Assembly (NCBI GenBank): GCA_946405105.1
Contig: CAMJFY010000006.1
Location: 1-64,000, forward strand
Direction of reading: 5' to 3'
Source: an uncultured Caryophanales bacterium
Lineage (GTDB): Bacteria > Bacillota_I > Bacilli_A > Acholeplasmatales > Anaeroplasmataceae
DNA length: 64,000 nucleotides
Below the pieces are notes generated by a model. That model saw only the letters and a program-made list of their open reading frames with translations. It was not told the DNA's origin and made no database searches. The translations under genes were made by a program, and so were the position numbers. Positions 26,633 through 36,131 of this stretch are shown here, piece after piece; positions within the stretch are counted from its first letter, which is position 1, and each line of letters opens with the position of its first letter.

Positions 26633-28123
26633 ATGAAATATAAAAATCCCATTATATTAGGAGATTATAGTGATCCTGATGTAATAAGATACAAAGATTC
26701 ATTTTATCTTATATCTTCATCATTTAATCACACTCCTATAATCCCAATATTAAAAAGTAAAAATTTAGTTGATTGGAAGCTAATTAGATATGTAGATGAC
26801 AAATTACCTTTTGATAGATTTAAAGATGTTTGTCATGGTGAAGGAGTATGGGCTCCATCTATTAGATTTCATAATGGGTATTTTTATATTGCAGTACCAT
26901 TTCCTGATGAAGGAATATGGATTTATAGAACAGATGATATTGAGAATGGTAAATTTGAATGCTGGCCTTTGATTGAAGGAAGAGGATATGAAGATCCATG
27001 TCCTATTTGGACAAATGATGGAAGATGTTTCGTAGTTTTCGCATTTGTTAAATCAAGAATTGGATTTAATTCATGTCTAGCTATTCATGAGGTAACACCT
27101 GATTTAAAATCTACTATTACAAAGGATTATAAGATAATATTTGATGGACATAATACTCAGCCTACAATAGAAGGACCTAAATTCTATTATAGAAATGATA
27201 TGTATTATATTTTAGCTCCTGCAGGCTCAGTTAAAACAGGCTGGCAGACAGCATTAAGATCAAAAGAAATTTATGGACCATACGAAGAAAAAATCATAAT
27301 GGCTCAAAACGATTCTCCAACTAATGGACCTCACCAAGGTGCATTAGTAGATCTAAAGGATGGAAGAGATGTATTCATTCATTTCCAGGATTTAAGAGCG
27401 TATGGAAGAATTGTTCACCTACAGCCTGTAACATGGCACAATAATTGGCCTATAATTGGTCGTGCAAATGATTTATTATTAAATGGCTCACCTGTAATAG
27501 AAAATGATTATTTTATTGAAAATAAATCAAATTATAAGCTAGAATCATCTGATTCATTTAAATATAAATTAAGCTTAATGTGGCAAACACCTGCAAACAT
27601 TAATAAAGAATTTTATTCATTTAATAATGGATTAGAATTAAAATGCTTATATCATGATGAATCATCATATAAAGCATTAAATAAATATCCATATACATTA
27701 TTAGCAAAGCTATGCTATAAATCATTTAAGATTAAAACTGAATTAGAATTAAATCTTAAAAATAATGGCGATATTGCAGGTCTTGTATTAATGGGTCAGG
27801 AATATCATTATATTTGTGTAGAAATTGTTAATAATGATAAGCATATTAGAATTAAAAAAGGTTCATTTAATAATGAATTAGATGAAATAATATATGATGA
27901 AATTATTAATGATAACAATATCATATTTAATCTAAAATATGATTATCCTAATACATATATGTTAGGATTTAATAACAAATATATTAAACAAAAATTTATA
28001 GCTTATCCAGGTAGATGGATAGGTGCTAAATATGGAATATTTGCAGAAGGTAAAGTAAATGGTGGCTCTGCAGTATTCAAATACTTTAAAGTAACGGAAG
28101 TGAGAATAGATGAAGGAAAATGA
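26633..28123 (+). CDS. Glycoside hydrolase family 43 (xylosidase/arabinofuranosidase)
   Basis: A 496-residue five-blade beta-propeller glycosidase. The GH43 catalytic base is the Asp of GDYSDPDVIRY near the N-terminus, the pKa-modulating Asp is in YEDPCPIW, and the acid Glu in TIEGPKFYYR. The C-terminal half is a beta-sandwich (AGLVLMGQEYHYI and the final GGSAVFKYFKV) as in GH43 subfamilies with a concanavalin-like module. No signal peptide is seen, so it would act on imported oligosaccharides. AAGGAGTAA precedes the start, and it overlaps the following methyltransferase gene by 14 bases. Its place between rseP and the rRNA methyltransferase gene is unexpected. Confidence 0.9.
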   Translation: MKYKNPIILGDYSDPDVIRYKDSFYLISSSFNHTPIIPILKSKNLVDWKLIRYVDDKLPFDRFKDVCHGEGVWAPSIRFHNGYFYIAVPFPDEGIWIYRTDDIENGKFECWPLIEGRGYEDPCPIWTNDGRCFVVFAFVKSRIGFNSCLAIHEVTPDLKSTITKDYKIIFDGHNTQPTIEGPKFYYRNDMYYILAPAGSVKTGWQTALRSKEIYGPYEEKIIMAQNDSPTNGPHQGALVDLKDGRDVFIHFQDLRAYGRIVHLQPVTWHNNWPIIGRANDLLLNGSPVIENDYFIENKSNYKLESSDSFKYKLSLMWQTPANINKEFYSFNNGLELKCLYHDESSYKALNKYPYTLLAKLCYKSFKIKTELELNLKNNGDIAGLVLMGQEYHYICVEIVNNDKHIRIKKGSFNNELDEIIYDEIINDNNIIFNLKYDYPNTYMLGFNNKYIKQKFIAYPGRWIGAKYGIFAEGKVNGGSAVFKYFKVTEVRIDEGK

Positions 28124-29468
28124 TGAATTTATTCTTGATATAAAAAGATTAGGAATAAATGGAGAAGGAATAGGCTTTTATAATAAATTAACTATTTTCG
28201 TTGATGATGCAATTCCTGGTGAAGGTCATAATGTAAAAATAGAAAAGCTTGAAAAGAATTTAGGTTATGCTAAATCTTTAGAAATTAAGCATAGATCACC
28301 AGATAGAATAGAACCACTTTGTAAACATTATTATGAATGTGGTGGATGTCAGGTAATGCATATTAATTATGAAAAGATGCTAGAATATAAAAGAGATTTA
28401 GTTATAGAAGCAATTAAGAAATATACAAAATTAAATCCTAAATCATTTGAAATATATCCAACTATTCCATCTGATAAAACAACAGGATATAGAAATAGAT
28501 CTATATTACCTATAAAAGAAGGATTAGATACTAATTTACATGTATGTATGATTAAAAAGAATTCTAATTATTTAACTGCAATAGATACATGTGTAATTCA
28601 AGATCCATTAATTAATGAAATAAATGATAAAATAATAGCTATAACTAATAAGATGCATTTAAAGGCTTATGTTCAAAAATATAATAGAGGCTTATTACGT
28701 TTTATTTCCATTAGAGTTAATAGAAAGAATGAAGCACTAGTAACTCTAATCTGTGGTGAGAAAAACGCAAAAATAAAGGAATTAGCTAAGGAAGTATCAA
28801 AGATTCCTGGAGTAAAAGGAGTGTATGAGAACTTCAATTTAGAAAAGAAAGCTATTAATCCATTTGGAGAAGAAACTAATCATTTATTTGGTGATGAATA
28901 TATTATTGAAAATCTAGGAGATATTCAATATAAAATTTATCCAACAACATTCTTCCAATTAAATACATTACAAGCTGAAAAGCTAGTTGATACAGTAAAA
29001 AAGGTATCTAAGCTATCAAGAAATGAAATAGTAATTGATGCTTATTGTGGTGTAGGCGCAATTGGTCTATATCTAGCTAATAGTGTTAAAACTGTAATAG
29101 GTATTGAAAATAACAAAAGTGCTGTTTTAGCTGCCAAAGATAACGCAGCTCTAAATAAAATTAAAAACGCAAGCTTTTATCAAGGTGATGCAGTTAATTT
29201 AATTCCAAAGATTATTGAAGAGAATAAGAATGAAAAAGAATTTACTTTAATTGTAGATCCTCCTAGAACAGGATTAGATAAGAAATTAATTGAATGTATT
29301 AATAATTCAGGAATAAGAAGAATTATTTATATTTCATGTAATCCCGCAACACTTGCTAAAGATATTGATTTATTAAGTTCAAATTATAAAGTAAATTTAA
29401 TGAATCCATTAGATTTATTCCCATACACTTCACATACAGAATGTATTACAGTATTAAGTAAGAAATAA
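28110..29468 (+). CDS. rlmCD: 23S rRNA (uracil-C5) methyltransferase, RlmCD/RumA family
   Basis: A 452-residue SAM-dependent m5U methyltransferase. It has an N-terminal TRAM domain (DIKRLGINGEGIGFYNK), a [4Fe-4S] cysteine cluster (CKHYYECGGCQ plus Cys in DTCVIQ), a SAM motif DAYCGVGAIGLYLA, the DPPRTGLDKK block, the nucleophile in YISCNPATLAKD and the end motif HTECI. Gram-positive members methylate 23S rRNA U747 and U1939. GGAAGTGAG at 28096-28104 is the probable ribosome site. The start overlaps the GH43 gene, so they are cotranscribed. Confidence 0.93.
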   Translation: MKENDEFILDIKRLGINGEGIGFYNKLTIFVDDAIPGEGHNVKIEKLEKNLGYAKSLEIKHRSPDRIEPLCKHYYECGGCQVMHINYEKMLEYKRDLVIEAIKKYTKLNPKSFEIYPTIPSDKTTGYRNRSILPIKEGLDTNLHVCMIKKNSNYLTAIDTCVIQDPLINEINDKIIAITNKMHLKAYVQKYNRGLLRFISIRVNRKNEALVTLICGEKNAKIKELAKEVSKIPGVKGVYENFNLEKKAINPFGEETNHLFGDEYIIENLGDIQYKIYPTTFFQLNTLQAEKLVDTVKKVSKLSRNEIVIDAYCGVGAIGLYLANSVKTVIGIENNKSAVLAAKDNAALNKIKNASFYQGDAVNLIPKIIEENKNEKEFTLIVDPPRTGLDKKLIECINNSGIRRIIYISCNPATLAKDIDLLSSNYKVNLMNPLDLFPYTSHTECITVLSKK

Positions 29469-29473
29469 AAATT

Positions 29474-29497
29474 AAAAAGCCCTTGTGGGCTTTTTTT
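29474..29497 (+). terminator. Terminator between convergent genes
   Basis: AAAGCCC (29476-29482), loop TTGT, GGGCTTT (29487-29493), then T. The left side is A-rich, so it may also serve the minus-strand TraX gene. Confidence 0.85.
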
Positions 29498-30230
29498 ACA
29501 TTCCTTCCTTAATTAAATATAATATTCCAATATGTAATGGATAGAAGATATAGAATAAATATTTAAGATTCACTTTTCCTTTTGTATCATTATATAAAAG
29601 AATAAATATTCCTGCAAAATATCCATATACCTGAATATATAAATCTGTATTAATTTTAAACCAGAATATAGATATTACCATACATATTGTATATGTAATG
29701 AGATATGCTATAAGCTTAACTATATTTTTATATCTATAATCATATTTATTACTGTAATTAATTAGTGATAATACAAATGGAATTAATATAGAAAATAGCT
29801 GAAATTCTATGTAATTAAAATACATGAATACTAATAAAGATATTGAATAAATAACAAATATTATTATTGATAGAATAAGTAATTTATTTTTCTTTAGAAT
29901 GATATTATCTCTGATTTTATCAAATAAAAATATTAATATTAATGACAAAGAAAATGATATTAATATATTTAAATTAATTGTCTTTGTTGCTGCAAAGACA
30001 ATCATTGATATTAATATGCCTAAAACTAAAATAGATGCTAAATAAACTGGTTTATTCTTCGAATAATAAGCGCCTTCGGCAATCATAAATGCGAATATAG
30101 GCATAGCTAATCTTCCGATTATTCTTAAGGCAATAATATCAGGAAAAAGGAAGAAGCCTAAATGATCTATTAACATGAATATACAACCAAGTATTTTTAA
30201 TTGGTTACCATTAAGTAATTTCTTTGTCAT
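29496..30230 (-). CDS. TraX-family membrane protein
   Basis: A 244-residue protein with about eight hydrophobic helices. The N-terminal block LKILGCIFMLIDHLGFFLFP followed by LRIIGRLAMPIFAFMIAEGAYYSKN is characteristic of the TraX family (Pfam PF05857), a membrane acyltransferase-like group first named in F-plasmid pilin acetylation. Chromosomal members in Firmicutes have no known role, and nothing around it suggests conjugation. AGAAGGAAA precedes the ATG on the minus strand. It shares a strand with the next membrane protein gene but an intervening terminator separates them. Confidence 0.8.
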   Translation of the reverse strand: MTKKLLNGNQLKILGCIFMLIDHLGFFLFPDIIALRIIGRLAMPIFAFMIAEGAYYSKNKPVYLASILVLGILISMIVFAATKTINLNILISFSLSLILIFLFDKIRDNIILKKNKLLILSIIIFVIYSISLLVFMYFNYIEFQLFSILIPFVLSLINYSNKYDYRYKNIVKLIAYLITYTICMVISIFWFKINTDLYIQVYGYFAGIFILLYNDTKGKVNLKYLFYIFYPLHIGILYLIKEGM

Positions 30231-30264
30231 ATTAATTATTTCCTTCTAAAATAATTATAACATG

Positions 30265-30300
30265 AATAAAAAATAGCGAAACAATTAATCTTGTTTCGCT
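30265..30300 (-). terminator. Terminator of the YwaF-like gene
   Basis: A ten-base perfect stem on the minus strand (30300-30291 with 30284-30275) has its T-run at 30274-30268. The hairpin loop holds the stop codon region of the 30285-30971 gene. Confidence 0.75.
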
Positions 30301-30971
30301 TTCTTTTTTCTATTTAATTCAATTATAAGCATTGATATGAAATATACAGTTATATAAATTGGAAGCATCACTATGAAATATAGTGGTGTACCTGAAATGG
30401 CTGGATTAAATAAATAGAATGCATGATCTACCTGACAAACAAATATTAAGAAGAAGCCTGTACCAATATAAACAATTCCAAATGGGATTTGAAGCCATGA
30501 TTTCTTAATAGTTAAATCTACATATTTAAATACAAATACAGATATTAATGCATAAAAAGTAATTGTATGATGTAAGAAGCTTGTTATACATCCTAATTCA
30601 AATATTGAACGATAGCTTTCAACAAAATCAGGATATGCAAGTGTAGTTATCATACCAATTAAAGTAATTAGCCAGATAGCCTGTAATATATTATTGTTTT
30701 TCTTATAAAATAATAATGAAATAGCCATTAAAAAGCTAGACATACCACAAAATGAGCTAGGTATTAAATAAAATCCCCAATTTTCTTCTAATGCAGTAGC
30801 AATTCTATTTAATATAATTACTATTAATCCGATTAATCCTATTAGCCTAAACATGATTTCAATTTGATTATCATTTTTAAGTTTCAATTTTAGAATAATC
30901 ATTAATGGGATTAATATTACTGCGCATATAATCAAATAGAGAATATGTTCTAAACCCCAAATTTCAAGCAT
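30285..30971 (-). CDS. YwaF-like integral membrane protein
   Basis: A 228-residue protein with six or seven hydrophobic segments and a lysine-rich C-terminus (ELNRKKKAKQD). The blocks EENWGFYLIPSSFCGMSSFLMA, LAYPDFVESYRSIFE and SFLHHTITFYALISVF match the general pattern of the TIGR02206/YwaF family, which has no known function, but the match is by eye. The start is ATG at 30969-30971, although the ribosome site is weak (GTGAGAAAG). It is transcribed towards the TraX gene and away from the cyclic-di-GMP pair. Confidence 0.6.
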   Translation of the reverse strand: MLEIWGLEHILYLIICAVILIPLMIILKLKLKNDNQIEIMFRLIGLIGLIVIILNRIATALEENWGFYLIPSSFCGMSSFLMAISLLFYKKNNNILQAIWLITLIGMITTLAYPDFVESYRSIFELGCITSFLHHTITFYALISVFVFKYVDLTIKKSWLQIPFGIVYIGTGFFLIFVCQVDHAFYLFNPAISGTPLYFIVMLPIYITVYFISMLIIELNRKKKAKQD

Positions 30972-31035
30972 ACTTTCTCACCCAGTGATTATTATATTAC
31001 ATAATAATCGTATTTGTCATTAAATATTAAAAATA

Positions 31036-31064
31036 TTGAAAAAATATTAAAAATGGCTTATTAT
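31036..31064 (+). promoter_or_regulatory. Promoter of the cyclic-di-GMP gene pair
   Basis: -35 TTGAAA (31036-31041), 17-base spacer, -10 TATTAT (31059-31064). A further -10-like TATATT overlaps it, so the exact start is uncertain. Confidence 0.45.
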
Positions 31065-31112
31065 TATATTATAGATATTCGACTTTTTAAATTTTAATAG
31101 TGTGGTGGTTTT

Positions 31113-33788
31113 ATGAACAGTTCAAAATTAGTAAGGAAGTACATGCAGTATAGTAAGATATTATTAGCATCTATTAATGTCAAAAAGAAGACAGTAGACG
31201 TTTTTGATGGTGTCGAAAATAAATTATTTGATTATAAAGATTATATTTTATTTTTTGCTAATTATTTTGATTTAATTCCAGATTTTATAGATAAGGGATT
31301 GATATTCTTAGACAGTATTAATTTAAATAGTGATTCTTTTGATGCAACTGTTGAATACAAAAAGGTAAGTGGCAAAACTATAAATTTTCATTATTGCATT
31401 ATTAAGCAAACTGAAGATGAATATTTCTTATCAGTTAAGGAAGAAGACGAAGAAGAATTAGAAACTGATAAGATGACTAAGGCAGTTTCTGAAGCTTATA
31501 TTGAAAATAGAGCTAAAAATAATGCTTTAACAAAAACCCCATACGTATTAGTAATGGTAGATATTGATAATTTTAAATTAATTAATGATGAATATGGTCA
31601 ATCATTAGGAGATATGATTTTAATTGAATTAGTATCTAATGCTAAAACTATTTTAGGCAATAAAGGAGCTATTGCTAGAATAGGTGGAGATAGATTCTTA
31701 ATTATTTATGATATTGAAGATAATTATGATACAGTTCATGATTTCTTATTTAATTTAAAGCTTGACTTACAGGATTTACCATCATGTAAGGCAAGAAGTA
31801 TTTGGATTACAATCACACTTGGATCTGCCCAATTCCCATCTGATGGAAATTATGAATTATTGTTATTAAAGTGTCAAAAGGCAATAATTAGAGGAAAGAA
31901 TAAGGGTAGAGATTGCTTTGTCATGTATATTGAGGAAAAATGTGGTAAGGTATCATTGAATGATAAGATCACTGATGAGGTTAAAAAAATTGATACTGTC
32001 TCAACTAAAAATGACGTTTATTCGTTAATTAGTAGTGTCACTCAGCTATTACAAAATGAGAAGGATACTGATTCGGCAGTTGATGAAGCCATCAATATGA
32101 TTGGTAATTATTTCTATATTGATAGAATATCAGTAGCGAGACTAAACATAAAAACACATACAATTAGGAAAAAACATATCTGGTTTAACCCCAAAAGTAG
32201 TGTTAAATACGATCCTCAATGTAATGATGCCCTAATAGAAAAATGGGCAAAGGTATTAGGCAATAAATATTATATTATGATTGATGATACTAAAGAATTA
32301 CCTGATGATTATGCGGTTAAAGACAGCTTTGTTGCTGACCACACTACAGCAACAATGGCTTTTGAGCTATTAGTTAGTGGAAGAACATTTGGATTAATAA
32401 GATTTGATATGACTACAGGTGCTAGACATTGGCAATCTGGTGATTTCCAAATTTTCATGTTATTATCACAGCTATTTGCATCATTTTTCCAAAAGAATTA
32501 TTTAAAGGATACAAATTATAAAACTTTCTATTTAGATCCTAAATTTGAATGCTATAACTTTACTAAGATGTTTAGTGACGCAGGAGAAAAGATAATTAAT
32601 TCTAATATCCAGGATTATACTATTATTGAATCAACTATTAGAAACATAATTAGATATCGCTCAATTATTGGCGAAAAGAAAATGTTTGATATAGTTAGAT
32701 TAATTGTCAATGTATTAGAAAAATATGATTGTATATATGGAAAGAAGCACGAAGGTCCTTTCGTAATTTTTATTGAAGGACATAATAAGGAGCTTGTAGA
32801 AAAAATAATTGATGATATATATAAATTATTAGATGAATTTACTGAATCAATTAATGTATTAAATTTAGAGCTTCAAACTGGTGCTTATTTTGCTAATTCT
32901 TTAAAGGATAGCTTAATAGAAGCTACAGGTAATGCTAATCTAACAAGAGTATTAAATAAAACAAATGATGTTCTATATTATTCAGAAGAAATTAAAAATA
33001 GAGCATTATTCAAAACTGAAATGCTACTTAGAATAGATGAAGCACTAGATAATAATGAATTCTTATTATATTTACAGCCTAAAATGTCAACTGATGGTGA
33101 AAAATTAATTGGTGCTGAGGCATTAACTAGATGGAAATATAAAGGAGAAACATTATTATTCCCTGATCAATTTATTCCATTATTTGAGGAACAAGGCGTA
33201 ATTGATAAGCTAGATTTCTCAGTATTTGAAAATGTATGTAAATATCAAAAGGAATTAATAGAAGAAGGATATACTCCTGTACCTATTTCTGTTAATGTAT
33301 CAAGATACATTGTAGATCTTGATTCATATCTAATTGAATTAGAAAAAATAAGAAAGAAATATAAAATTGATCCAAAGCTAATTGAAATAGAAATAACAGA
33401 AGGTATGTTCTATGAAAATTCATTATTAATTTTCGGATTTATTGATAAGCTTCATAAGCATGGCTATAAGGTATCAATGGATGACTTTGGAGCTGGTTAT
33501 TCTAATTTAGTTGCGATGGCTAAATTAAATTTCGATGTTATAAAATTTGATAAGAGTTTCTGTTTAGATTTAAGCAATGTAAATGTTAAATTGATGCTAG
33601 ATAAATTAATTGAATTGATTAAGATGATGAAGATGAAAACTATTTGTGAGGGTGTAGAAACAAAAGAAAATGTTGATTACCTTACAAAGATAGGCTGCGA
33701 TTCAATTCAAGGTTATTATTACAGTAAGCCAATTCCTTGTTTAGAATTTAAGGAAAAATATTTTGTTAAAAAGGTAAATGGCAAATAG
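31113..33788 (+). CDS. GGDEF-EAL protein, probable c-di-GMP phosphodiesterase
   Basis: An 891-residue cytoplasmic signalling protein. After an N-terminal PAS-like region there is a GGDEF domain (about 130-275) whose active-site motif reads GGDRF, so cyclase activity is doubtful. A GAF-like region (about 310-460) and a second, strongly degenerate cyclase-like region follow. The C-terminal EAL domain (about 640-885) appears intact: GAEALTRW, NVS, EITEG, DDFGAGYS, the lysine in VIKFDKSF, CEGVET and QGYYYSKP. It should therefore hydrolyse c-di-GMP to pGpG, with the GGDRF domain perhaps sensing GTP. The next gene encodes an intact cyclase and starts two bases after this stop. Confidence 0.9.
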   Translation: MNSSKLVRKYMQYSKILLASINVKKKTVDVFDGVENKLFDYKDYILFFANYFDLIPDFIDKGLIFLDSINLNSDSFDATVEYKKVSGKTINFHYCIIKQTEDEYFLSVKEEDEEELETDKMTKAVSEAYIENRAKNNALTKTPYVLVMVDIDNFKLINDEYGQSLGDMILIELVSNAKTILGNKGAIARIGGDRFLIIYDIEDNYDTVHDFLFNLKLDLQDLPSCKARSIWITITLGSAQFPSDGNYELLLLKCQKAIIRGKNKGRDCFVMYIEEKCGKVSLNDKITDEVKKIDTVSTKNDVYSLISSVTQLLQNEKDTDSAVDEAINMIGNYFYIDRISVARLNIKTHTIRKKHIWFNPKSSVKYDPQCNDALIEKWAKVLGNKYYIMIDDTKELPDDYAVKDSFVADHTTATMAFELLVSGRTFGLIRFDMTTGARHWQSGDFQIFMLLSQLFASFFQKNYLKDTNYKTFYLDPKFECYNFTKMFSDAGEKIINSNIQDYTIIESTIRNIIRYRSIIGEKKMFDIVRLIVNVLEKYDCIYGKKHEGPFVIFIEGHNKELVEKIIDDIYKLLDEFTESINVLNLELQTGAYFANSLKDSLIEATGNANLTRVLNKTNDVLYYSEEIKNRALFKTEMLLRIDEALDNNEFLLYLQPKMSTDGEKLIGAEALTRWKYKGETLLFPDQFIPLFEEQGVIDKLDFSVFENVCKYQKELIEEGYTPVPISVNVSRYIVDLDSYLIELEKIRKKYKIDPKLIEIEITEGMFYENSLLIFGFIDKLHKHGYKVSMDDFGAGYSNLVAMAKLNFDVIKFDKSFCLDLSNVNVKLMLDKLIELIKMMKMKTICEGVETKENVDYLTKIGCDSIQGYYYSKPIPCLEFKEKYFVKKVNGK

Positions 33789-33790
33789 TA

Positions 33791-35185
33791 ATGAAAGAGA
33801 AAAAAGGTATTAGAATTGTTACTATATTCGTTCCAGCAGCCGTAGCAATTTTATTATTATATGTGCTTATTGTAATATGTACTTATTTCATCAATACAGC
33901 ATCAACAAAAACAATTAATGTATTAAATAGAACATCAGAATCAATTACAGATATATCAGATTTACAATCAAGAAATAATAAGCTATATCAAACATCATAT
34001 TCATTTATTAATAAGCCATATCTTGAAACAGAAAATGTTGTTAATGTTGTTCCATTAAAGGAATATGTAAGAGAGCTTGAAACATCAAGATCTTCAAATG
34101 AAATATTAGAAGATATTCAAAATCAAGACCTAAGTGATGAAATCAAAGATTCAATTAAAAAAAATGTGAATATAGGTAGAGAATTATTTGATACTCAAAG
34201 ACATGCCTTATATTTAATTAAAGCTGCTTTTGAAGCAGATGGTTCAGTTGATAAAACAACAGATAGCTATGCTGAATATTTAGAATGCATGAAAAAAATT
34301 GAAGTCTTCAATTTACCTGCAGACGAACAACCTATTCCTTATCAAGGAAAATATGGTACAGCAATTAGATTATTCGCAGCAGAATATAACCAAAAGAATG
34401 GTAAACTATCTTCAGATTTAAGAGCTGATAGTATAGCTATCACAGAACATGCTAATCAAGCTCAAAAATCATTAACAAATCAAATTAAAACATTTAGATT
34501 AATATTGTGGGTATCACTTGCATTAATTTTATTAGCTAATTTTATATGTTTATTTATTGTTGTATTTATGCTAGTAGTACCAATCGTAAGATATGCTAAA
34601 AAGATTGATGATAATGAGAGACTTGATGAACATATTGGATTATATGAATCTAAGAGATTAGCAACTGCTTATAATGCACTTTTAGATAGACATAATGAAT
34701 TTGAAAATGAATTAAGAGAGGTTGCTGAAGAAGATGCGTTAACAGGACTTCCTAATCGTTATAGCTACAATAAATTCTTAAGTACTCCAATTCAAGATGA
34801 AAAGAGAGTTTGCATATTTGTATTTGATGTTAATAATTTAAAATATGTAAATGATAATTTCGGTCATGCTAAGGGTGATGAATTAATTAAGAAGGCATCT
34901 GAATGTATAACTCAATGCTTCGTAATTGATGATCATACAATCAATTGTTATAGAATTGGTGGAGATGAATTCGTTGCAGTATTAATTAATTTATATGAAG
35001 AAGATATTCCTGCATTAATAACAAAATTCAAAACTATGCAAACAGTTAAAAATGTTAGCATTGCTGTTGGTTATTCATATTCAAATGATGTTAAAGAAAT
35101 TGGATATGAAAAATTGTTTATAGAAGCTGACCAAAAGATGTATGATAACAAAAAAGAAATGAAGCAAAATGAAACTACAAATTAA
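33791..35185 (+). CDS. Membrane diguanylate cyclase (GGDEF)
   Basis: A 464-residue protein. Membrane helix 1 (about 9-32), an extracellular sensor region of about 190 residues rich in helices, membrane helix 2 (about 235-262) and a cytoplasmic GGDEF domain (about 310-455). The catalytic motif is complete (YRIGGDEFVAV), and the substrate block DALTGLPNRYSYNK is present. No RxxD inhibitory site is found at the usual place before GGDEF, so product inhibition may be absent. The extracellular domain is not recognised. It is probably cotranscribed with the EAL gene, giving opposing activities in one operon. Confidence 0.92.
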   Translation: MKEKKGIRIVTIFVPAAVAILLLYVLIVICTYFINTASTKTINVLNRTSESITDISDLQSRNNKLYQTSYSFINKPYLETENVVNVVPLKEYVRELETSRSSNEILEDIQNQDLSDEIKDSIKKNVNIGRELFDTQRHALYLIKAAFEADGSVDKTTDSYAEYLECMKKIEVFNLPADEQPIPYQGKYGTAIRLFAAEYNQKNGKLSSDLRADSIAITEHANQAQKSLTNQIKTFRLILWVSLALILLANFICLFIVVFMLVVPIVRYAKKIDDNERLDEHIGLYESKRLATAYNALLDRHNEFENELREVAEEDALTGLPNRYSYNKFLSTPIQDEKRVCIFVFDVNNLKYVNDNFGHAKGDELIKKASECITQCFVIDDHTINCYRIGGDEFVAVLINLYEEDIPALITKFKTMQTVKNVSIAVGYSYSNDVKEIGYEKLFIEADQKMYDNKKEMKQNETTN

Positions 35186-35204
35186 TAAATTATAGCAAAA
35201 GTAG

Positions 35205-35240
35205 GACCTAGATTATATCTAGGTCTTATTCTTTAATTTT
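35205..35240 (+). terminator. Terminator of the c-di-GMP pair
   Basis: GACCTAGAT (35205-35213) pairs with ATCTAGGTC (35217-35225), followed by a T-rich tract broken by A and C. Confidence 0.75.
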
Positions 35241-35241
35241 A

Positions 35242-35270
35242 TTGACTGACATATAAAAAATTGATATAAT
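35242..35270 (+). promoter_or_regulatory. Strong promoter of gene 35306
   Basis: -35 TTGACT (35242-35247), 17-base spacer ending in TGA, -10 TATAAT (35265-35270). Near-consensus, suggesting high expression. Confidence 0.7.
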
Positions 35271-35305
35271 TTATTTATAGATTTTAGTTTAGTGAGGTTT
35301 TAAAT

Positions 35306-36049
35306 ATGGCACAAGAAATTTCTCTTTCTTTATTTGAAAGAAATGCGAAAATTTTCAATAGAAAAGGATTAAGAAGAACTTTTAGTTCAATATATACACA
35401 TTCAAATGAATATGTTCCTGTTGTACCACTAAGTGCAAGAAAAGAAGTTGTATTAGAGGTTACACTTGATAAGAATTCTGCTGATACATATCAACAATTT
35501 TTAAAAGATAATGGATTTATTGTATTAGGAGATAAGAACTTTTTCCATTTAGAAAATGCAGTAAAAGATTTTGATCAAAATCCAACTCCATATCAACAAC
35601 AAAAAGAAGCAATTGATAAGGTAAGAACAGATGTAGATAATTTAAAGAAGGATGTTAAGCCTTATAACGAAGTTAAGGATGAAGATGTTATATTCTATTT
35701 CCTTCCATATAATGATGTTGTTAAAACATTATTTGAATTCATTGGTGCATACAAGGATAAGATTTCTGAATTTGCTAAAAAGGAAGATATCACTATCATG
35801 ATGAAGATTAGTGGATATTGTAACCAAATCGATGGATTCTTCGGATTCAATTTCTTCGATGCTGATCAAGGAGATAAGGAAGTAGTAGTTGATTATGCTT
35901 CTAAAATTAATGTAAAGGTTGATTTTAGAGATAGATTCCAGGTATTCGCTGCAGGAACATTACTTGCAGGTGTTGGTGATGACCTAGAAGAATTATCTGC
36001 AATGAACACTTCAATTATTGCTGAAAATTTAAAATACACTCAAGAATAA
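35306..36049 (+). CDS. Cytosolic protein of unknown function
   Basis: A 247-residue soluble protein I do not recognise. It has no signal peptide or membrane segment. Residues 85-125 contain a short lysine- and aspartate-rich helical stretch (KVRTDVDNLKKDVKP) that could form a coiled coil; the C-terminal half has mixed strands and helices (FYFLPYNDVVKTLFEFIGAYKDK, VVVDYASKINVKVDF). A GTGAGG site at 35292-35297 precedes the ATG. It has its own near-consensus promoter and a strong terminator, so it is an isolated, probably well-expressed gene. Nothing nearby gives a hint of function. Confidence 0.6.
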   Translation: MAQEISLSLFERNAKIFNRKGLRRTFSSIYTHSNEYVPVVPLSARKEVVLEVTLDKNSADTYQQFLKDNGFIVLGDKNFFHLENAVKDFDQNPTPYQQQKEAIDKVRTDVDNLKKDVKPYNEVKDEDVIFYFLPYNDVVKTLFEFIGAYKDKISEFAKKEDITIMMKISGYCNQIDGFFGFNFFDADQGDKEVVVDYASKINVKVDFRDRFQVFAAGTLLAGVGDDLEELSAMNTSIIAENLKYTQE

Positions 36050-36057
36050 AAAAAGAT

Positions 36058-36086
36058 GGCTATTCCAAAACGGAATAGCCTTTTTT
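36058..36086 (+). terminator. Terminator of gene 35306
   Basis: GGCTATTCC (36058-36066), loop AAAAC, GGAATAGCC (36072-36080), then six T. Confidence 0.9.
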
Positions 36087-36089
36087 ATA

Positions 36090-36129
36090 TAAAAGAAAAG
36101 AGCTTAAAGCTCTTTAAAGCCTTAAGCTC
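36090..36129 (-). terminator. Probable terminator of the minus-strand gene 36132-36923
   Basis: GAGCTTAA (36100-36107) and TTAAGCTC (36122-36129) form a perfect eight-base stem just after the stop. The T-run on the minus strand comes from the A-rich sequence at 36090-36099. A shorter alternative hairpin (36097-36115) is also possible. Confidence 0.55.
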
Positions 36130-36131
36130 AA

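Noticed and set aside
29496-30230. TraX-family protein as a conjugation marker
   Set aside because: No other transfer genes are found; chromosomal TraX-like membrane proteins are common in Firmicutes.
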